Assembly (NCBI GenBank): GCA_023253625.1
Contig: JALRFY010000183.1
Location: 1 to 56,739, forward strand
Source of the DNA: Akkermansiaceae bacterium
Lineage (GTDB): Bacteria > Verrucomicrobiota > Verrucomicrobiia > Verrucomicrobiales > Akkermansiaceae
Direction: 5' to 3'
Length of the DNA: 56,739 nt
The notes beneath the pieces are model-generated. The model was not told where the DNA came from and made no database searches. It saw only the letters and a list, made by a program, of their open reading frames with translations. Positions 52,218 through 56,739 of the stretch are shown one piece after another; positions within the stretch are counted from its first letter, which is position 1, and each line of letters starts with the position of its first letter. The translations under genes and the position numbers were made by a program.

Positions 52218-54554
52218 TCAGGGTTGGAGAGTGCCGAAGGCGCGTATGGAGTAGATCTGGGCACGGGAAAGGCCGTTGGTTTGAATGATCTCGACCCGCA
52301 GGCGGCGCACGTTTTCCAGGGCAACCGGGTGGCGGCGGTTGCGCTGGTGGTTGCCGGTGATTTCCGCAACGACGGATGTCGTCCCATCGTGATGCGTCGC
52401 CACGATCCGGTAATCGCGGACGACCGAAGGGATGGCGTTGGCGCGGTAGCCCTGCCAGCTTTGCCAGAAGTGAAAGTGGAGCGAGGAATCGAAAAGGATC
52501 TGGACTTCGGAAATCGATCCCGGTGTTTTCCATCCCAGCTCGACCCACTCGGGCGTGTCGAAGGAACTCGCGGCCGATACCCACAGGTTCGGCTGATTGG
52601 TGGGGCGGCTGTGGGAATTGACCACCATGGCCGGGGAATAGACCGCTTGCTGTGGAGTGGTGCGGCAGGCATATCCAAAGTGCAGGAAGGTGCTTAGCTG
52701 CGCGTGCTTTTCGGCGTGTCCATTCCAGTCCGGCGACACGACGCGCGCTCCGTCGGCATCGACGGCCCGCGTCATCCCGATCGTCAGCGCGCGCGCGGTC
52801 CAAGCATTGAACAGGTTCGGCCGGATCGGATCGTCGGGGCGTGGGTAATACCACTGCCTGCCGGGGGGAGTTTCGGTCATGTGGACCGCCACCGCAGGGT
52901 TCTTTTCCAGAACCAGGAAGTGCCAGCCGGGGCGGGGGATGGCGGTCCCGAGCGGCAGCTCAAGCCACTGTGATTTGCCTGCCGGAATGGCCACCGCTCC
53001 CTCAGCCAGCCGGTCTTCGGGATAGGTCGAGCCGTTTTCCGGTCCCTGGTGGAAATGATAGCGCAACTCGGTGTCGCGTTCCGCATCGATGAGCAGGGCC
53101 AGCGATTCCAGGCGGCCGGTGACGACCGGCAGTTGCAGCATGCGCCGGTCGTTCAGCCGGTCGGTGCCCCAGCTTTCGACCCCATCGCGATCCGAGAACG
53201 TGCTTGAGGCGGTGGTTTCCGCTTCCGGCGCAATGTCATGTTCGTTGGGCATCTCCAGCGCATGGATGTGGTGGTCGGCACGGAAGAGGTCGCGTTGCAG
53301 GGCACGGATGGCTTCACCGTTTGTCAGGCCGCGCGGGTCGCGTCGGGACCGGACTGAGTGGCTGGCGGCCATTCCGACCGCTTCGCCGAGCTGGGCGCAG
53401 GTGAGCATGACGCGCGTCGAGGACAACGCATAGTGGGTGGCGCTGATGTTGCGGCCGGCGAAGAACAGGTTGGCCACATCGCGCGAGTAAAGTGACCGCA
53501 GCGGCACGTTGTGCGGGCCACGCAGATACTGGTGGGTGCTCGGGTTTTTCTTGTCGTGAAAGCCGCCCGGCGGGTGGTGGTCGAAGCCCCATCCACCGTA
53601 GGCCACGGCATCGTCGAAGTGGGCCTGCGCGTCGATCTCGTTCATGGTCAGGATGTGATCCCCCTCGAAGCGCCGCGACTCGCGCTTGCCGGGCACGGCA
53701 CCCATCCAGTCGAGTTCGTAGCTCGCGAGGCGATCGGCGAGCGGCGAGCGGTTCTTGAGGAAATCCCAGACCGCGAGCGTGATGCGCTGCACTTCCTCCT
53801 TGATCCGGCTGGTGTCATGCACGGTGTCGAGCCCACCGCCCCATTCCAGCCACCAGAAGCCGCCGGTGTCCGGGAAGAAGTGCTCGCAGACCGGGCGGTA
53901 GGGGCCGAAGTCGTCCTCGCCGAGTTCCATGCCCACCCAGGCCGGAAGCTCGAACGGCATCGGCCGCCCGGCATCCCGCGCATGCATGTGCAGGCTCATG
54001 CCCATCGTGTCGCCCGTCGCCTCGCCGGGGCACATCGGCTCGTCGAACTCGGCGCGCGCCTCCACCCCCATGCGGAACGGCGCGCCCGAAAGCGAGCCCA
54101 CGACGCCGTCGCCCGAGCAGTCGGCGAAATAGGCCGCCTCGAACACATGCCAGGTTTCCTCCATCGCGCAGTAGGCCCTCACGCTGGCGATGCGGTTTTC
54201 ACGCATCGCGAGATCGCAGACGGCGGTGTTGAGGAAAAGGTCGAGCCGCGGTTCGTTTCTAACAAGGGTTTCCAGCTCCAGGTTCCAGCCCTCCGGACAC
54301 CAGGTCGGGTTGCGGCGCAGGTTGTTGAGGAACAGCTCCTCGATGAGTCCGGTTTCACGGGAGTAGGCGAAGTTGCACTGGGTGGCACCCACCGGTGGCA
54401 CGCGGATCTCGGTGCTGGCGTTGCCTCCCAGCACCGGACGGTCCTGGACGAGCGCGGTGCGGATTCCCTGTCGCGCCGCCATGACCGCGGCGCAGATACC
54501 GGCCAGGCCACCGCCGATGACGGTGAAGTCGTGATGATGTTGAATGGTCTTCAT
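52218..54554 (-). CDS. FAD-dependent oxidoreductase with C-terminal carbohydrate-binding-like region
   Basis: A 778-aa protein starting MKTIQHHHDFTVIGGGLAGICAAVMAARQG, the dinucleotide-binding motif of the FAD_oxidored family (PF12831). Other family blocks are VLGGNASTEIRVPPVGA, AAYFADCSGDGVVGSLSGAPFRMG, and RDVANLFFAGRNISATHYALSSTRVMLTCAQLGEAVGMAA, which closes the FAD site. The C-terminal third (about 470-778) is beta-rich, ending in a discoidin-like segment (VSAASSFDTPEWVELGWKTPGSISEVQILFDS). No signal peptide is visible, so it is likely cytoplasmic. Such proteins are frequent in Verrucomicrobia sugar-use clusters; the substrate is unknown. It lies between the symporter and beta-helix genes on one strand, 9 bp from the latter. 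Confidence 0.87.
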   Translation of the reverse strand: MKTIQHHHDFTVIGGGLAGICAAVMAARQGIRTALVQDRPVLGGNASTEIRVPPVGATQCNFAYSRETGLIEELFLNNLRRNPTWCPEGWNLELETLVRNEPRLDLFLNTAVCDLAMRENRIASVRAYCAMEETWHVFEAAYFADCSGDGVVGSLSGAPFRMGVEARAEFDEPMCPGEATGDTMGMSLHMHARDAGRPMPFELPAWVGMELGEDDFGPYRPVCEHFFPDTGGFWWLEWGGGLDTVHDTSRIKEEVQRITLAVWDFLKNRSPLADRLASYELDWMGAVPGKRESRRFEGDHILTMNEIDAQAHFDDAVAYGGWGFDHHPPGGFHDKKNPSTHQYLRGPHNVPLRSLYSRDVANLFFAGRNISATHYALSSTRVMLTCAQLGEAVGMAASHSVRSRRDPRGLTNGEAIRALQRDLFRADHHIHALEMPNEHDIAPEAETTASSTFSDRDGVESWGTDRLNDRRMLQLPVVTGRLESLALLIDAERDTELRYHFHQGPENGSTYPEDRLAEGAVAIPAGKSQWLELPLGTAIPRPGWHFLVLEKNPAVAVHMTETPPGRQWYYPRPDDPIRPNLFNAWTARALTIGMTRAVDADGARVVSPDWNGHAEKHAQLSTFLHFGYACRTTPQQAVYSPAMVVNSHSRPTNQPNLWVSAASSFDTPEWVELGWKTPGSISEVQILFDSSLHFHFWQSWQGYRANAIPSVVRDYRIVATHHDGTTSVVAEITGNHQRNRRHPVALENVRRLRVEIIQTNGLSRAQIYSIRAFGTLQP

Positions 54555-54600
54555 TCGCGGGTCAGAAGGGATGTGGCCGCTGGTGACAGCGTGGGATGGG

Positions 54601-56100
54601 TCATTCGGGAGTGGTGGCTTGGAAACAGGGCTTGCTGGCAGCCGCGACGGCGGCGAACACAAGGCATGAAATCGGATAGATATAAAATTCGTCGAGGCTG
54701 ATGACTTCCCGGCTTTTCAGAACCACCAACGCCAAGGCCACCGCCACTGAAACGAGGGCCGCGGAGAGGATTCCCTTGAATGATCCCCGCCTTGCCAACG
54801 CAAAAAGCGCGATCATCAACATCGGGCCATAGGTCAGGACGGGCACCTTGTAGGCGAGGTTGAGCAGGCCCTCGTTCTGCACCAACCGGCCGGCGAGGTA
54901 GGCCAGAAGACTGAGGATGATGCCCCATCCGATCACCGAAATCCGCGACATCCGCAGGCATTTCCGCTCGTCCGCAGCGGGGTTGATCCACTTCCGGTAG
55001 ATGCCGTTGACGGTGGTTTCCGAGAGGGCGGCCAACGCCGAGTCCAGGGTTGAGATCCCGGCCGCGAAGATGCCTGCAATGAGCAACCCGCTCACGCCCG
55101 CTGGCAGTGCGTGCACGATGAAGTAGGGGTAGGCGCGGGCCGGTTGCCCGGCCAGGAAGGCGGCGGCCTCCCCATCGAGTGCGTGATGTTGGTAATACAA
55201 CCACACTCCGAGGCCCACCGCTGCCATCAGCAGGCTGAAGACCACGACCCCGAGCGAACCGAGCACCGCCTTGCGTGCCTCCCTATAGTCGCGGCAGCAC
55301 ATCATCCGCTGCGTGATGACCTGGTCGACCGAATTCTGCGCCAGCTCGAAGATGGCGAAGCAGAACAGCCCGGTCCAGATGGTCCAGGTTTTCGACGGGT
55401 CGGCGGCGATGTCGATCAGCTTCAGCTTGGCGGCCTCGTCGAGCTGCCGCACCGCTTCCGCGATTCCGAATGGCAGCCCGTCCATGATCACCAGCAGCGA
55501 GACCACCGCCCCGGCCAGCATCACCGCGAACAGGATGAAGTCGGTCCAGATGACCGTGGTGATCCCGCCCATCAGGGTCCAAAGCACCGCGAAGATCCCG
55601 ATGACCAGGATCGACCGGCCGACCGGTATATCAACAACCACACTCAGGACCAGCGCCACGGTGAGCAGTCGCACCCCGTGACCGAGAATCGCACTGACGA
55701 TAAATAATCCGCGCGAAAGCTGCGATGCGCCGGGGCCGAGCCGGTGTTCGATGAAGTCGTAAGGGCTGAAAATTTTCCGCTCGTAGTATGGTTTGACGAA
55801 AATCCAGGCCATCAGGAACTTGGCCAGCACGAAGCCCAGCAGCGTGCCCTGCAGGAAGAGCAGGTTGCCGCCTTCGCGAAACAACGCCCCCGGCACCGCA
55901 ATGATCGTCACCGCGCTGAGCTGCGAGGCCATGATCGAACCCGACACCGCCCACCACGGCAGGCTCCGTCCGCCGAGGAAAAAGCCGTCCATTCCACGCG
56001 CCTTGCCCTTCAGCACGTGACCCAGCAGGGTCGTACCGAGGACCACCGCGATCAGGACGCTCCAGTCGAGCCAGCCAAAGGTTATCGAGTTGCCGTTCAT
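54601..56100 (-). CDS. Sodium:solute symporter (SSS family)
   Basis: A 499-aa membrane protein with about thirteen helices. Family markers are ARGMDGFFLGGRSLPWWAVSGSIMASQLSAVTII near the N-terminus (unwound first helix with the sodium-site Ser/Thr pattern), the LLIAGIFAAGISTLDSALAALSETTVNGIYRKWI block in the middle, and PYDFIEHRLGPGASQLSRGLFIV. SSS members take up sugars, sialic acids, organic acids or amino acids with sodium. The start at 56100 is preferred over one 12 codons upstream. Likely first gene of the operon with the FAD oxidoreductase and beta-helix protein, importing a product of extracellular polysaccharide or glycan breakdown. Confidence 0.92.
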   Translation of the reverse strand: MNGNSITFGWLDWSVLIAVVLGTTLLGHVLKGKARGMDGFFLGGRSLPWWAVSGSIMASQLSAVTIIAVPGALFREGGNLLFLQGTLLGFVLAKFLMAWIFVKPYYERKIFSPYDFIEHRLGPGASQLSRGLFIVSAILGHGVRLLTVALVLSVVVDIPVGRSILVIGIFAVLWTLMGGITTVIWTDFILFAVMLAGAVVSLLVIMDGLPFGIAEAVRQLDEAAKLKLIDIAADPSKTWTIWTGLFCFAIFELAQNSVDQVITQRMMCCRDYREARKAVLGSLGVVVFSLLMAAVGLGVWLYYQHHALDGEAAAFLAGQPARAYPYFIVHALPAGVSGLLIAGIFAAGISTLDSALAALSETTVNGIYRKWINPAADERKCLRMSRISVIGWGIILSLLAYLAGRLVQNEGLLNLAYKVPVLTYGPMLMIALFALARRGSFKGILSAALVSVAVALALVVLKSREVISLDEFYIYPISCLVFAAVAAASKPCFQATTPE

Positions 56101-56739
56101 TGCCGCCGGTTGCAAGCACGCATCACCAACGCGCACATCGCCGCAGGCATGCAGGCTAGGGTGGTGCCCATCCGGCGGTCAATGCGTCAACGCGCACCAG
56201 AATTACGGTTTTGCCTCAAGGTGCTGGGTCGTAACCCGCAGCCGTGCGCACAAATCCGAATCCCGCCACAAGGCACGTCGTGAGATTGGATGTAACAAGA
56301 GGCTTCAGACCTCCTCACACGTTCCGGATACTGGACGGCGAGGGTGGGGAGGATATCAATGTTCATTGTCGGCGATTGGCAGATGATCCACATCCGCGTT
56401 TCCACGACAAGCCGGGTGCCGAGGCCGGGAGCCGTCCCGGCGTTGGGCAATACCGCTGAGCCTTCGAGACTGCCTTTGGTAGTCCGGTCGCAGCCGGCCA
56501 TGAGAACCATTCTCCTGTCCAATCAGAGGGCCGTGCCTCTGACAAAATAACTTCCCATAGGGATGAGTCTGTGAAAAAACATTCTTCAGGCAGAGGGTAT
56601 TTGCTTTTTTTTCCGAAGACCACACCTGGGGCATCGATGGCACTTTTTTGGATGAAGCTGGCGGTGGCTGGGCGTGTAAAATTTCTTCTGTAAAAGCGAG
56701 AAGCTGATTCCACCAGCGATTCACCGGGCGCGAGCCCGA
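56101..56739. other. Right-end region without a supportable gene
   Basis: Contains the upstream region of the symporter operon. Two overlapping minus-strand open frames of about 115-120 codons reach the window edge, but their translations (Ser, Pro, Cys and Arg rich) match no family I know, and they could be the tail of a gene beyond the window. A perfect 7-bp hairpin, TCAGAGG (56523-56529) with CCTCTGA (56536-56542), has no T-run. Base composition is lower in GC after about 56540, with A- and T-runs. No repeat or tRNA was seen. Confidence 0.5.

Noticed and set aside
56187-56724. Overlapping minus-strand frames of 111-122 codons at the right end
   Set aside because: No start-site signal, no known family, mutually overlapping in different frames; could be a gene tail from beyond the window but this cannot be shown.

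Overview
The window reads as chromosomal DNA of a Verrucomicrobiota bacterium, most like a Verrucomicrobiales/Luteolibacter-type organism. This is inferred from gene content, not from a marker gene: a DUF1080 protein, a right-handed beta-helix protein next to an FAD-dependent oxidoreductase and a sodium:solute symporter, a sigma factor paired with a Ser/Thr kinase that carries PEGA and SUMF1-like domains, a PVC-style giant alpha-2-macroglobulin, and high-GC coding DNA. No rRNA, tRNA, CRISPR array, insertion sequence or phage gene was seen.

Layout, 1-14 kb: a 5'-cut gpmI, then leftward EVE-domain gene, lipA and a Tat-exported HiPIP. After a 545-bp gene-free gap come a leftward pair (6.2-kb alpha-2-macroglobulin followed by a DUF4139 protein) and a rightward trio (ccoG, a 46-aa membrane peptide, a SafE/TauE-type protein). 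14-24 kb: tandem 39-bp repeats, thrS without a TGS domain, kinase plus sigma factor, an RDD protein, a LolC/E-like permease, a candidate structured ncRNA with an excellent intrinsic terminator, and trxB. 24-31 kb: an iron(III) ABC transporter (substrate protein, fused permease, ATPase), dnaG and a DUF1080 protein. 31-39.6 kb: a phosphate locus in transcription order porin, pstS, pstC, pstA, pstB, pstB, phoU. 39.6-48.2 kb: a two-component system followed by DoxX and a tripartite RND efflux pump (adaptor, pump, TolC). 48.3-56.1 kb: an RsmB-like RNA methyltransferase, then symporter, FAD oxidoreductase and beta-helix protein in one leftward operon. The last 640 bp hold no gene I can support.

How the parts work together: the phosphate locus joins an outer-membrane porin, a periplasmic binding protein, an ABC importer with two ATPases, and PhoU. 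Matching inverted repeats precede pstS and the porin gene, and a large hairpin lies between pstS and pstC. The RND locus carries the same palindrome upstream of doxX and of the adaptor gene, which suggests a cognate operator for the adjacent response regulator. The alpha-2-macroglobulin has an intact CTEQ thioester and a plausible bait region and probably acts as an envelope protease trap.

Most notable non-gene signals: (1) a candidate ncRNA at 22546-22680 that shows the same 12-nt loop, with a self-complementary core, on two hairpins; (2) a dispersed CTGTTAG heptamer found ten times, always inside genes and always spelled with rare codons; (3) an abrupt GC fall from about 73% to about 59% near base 660 inside gpmI; (4) the two sets of operator-like palindromes.
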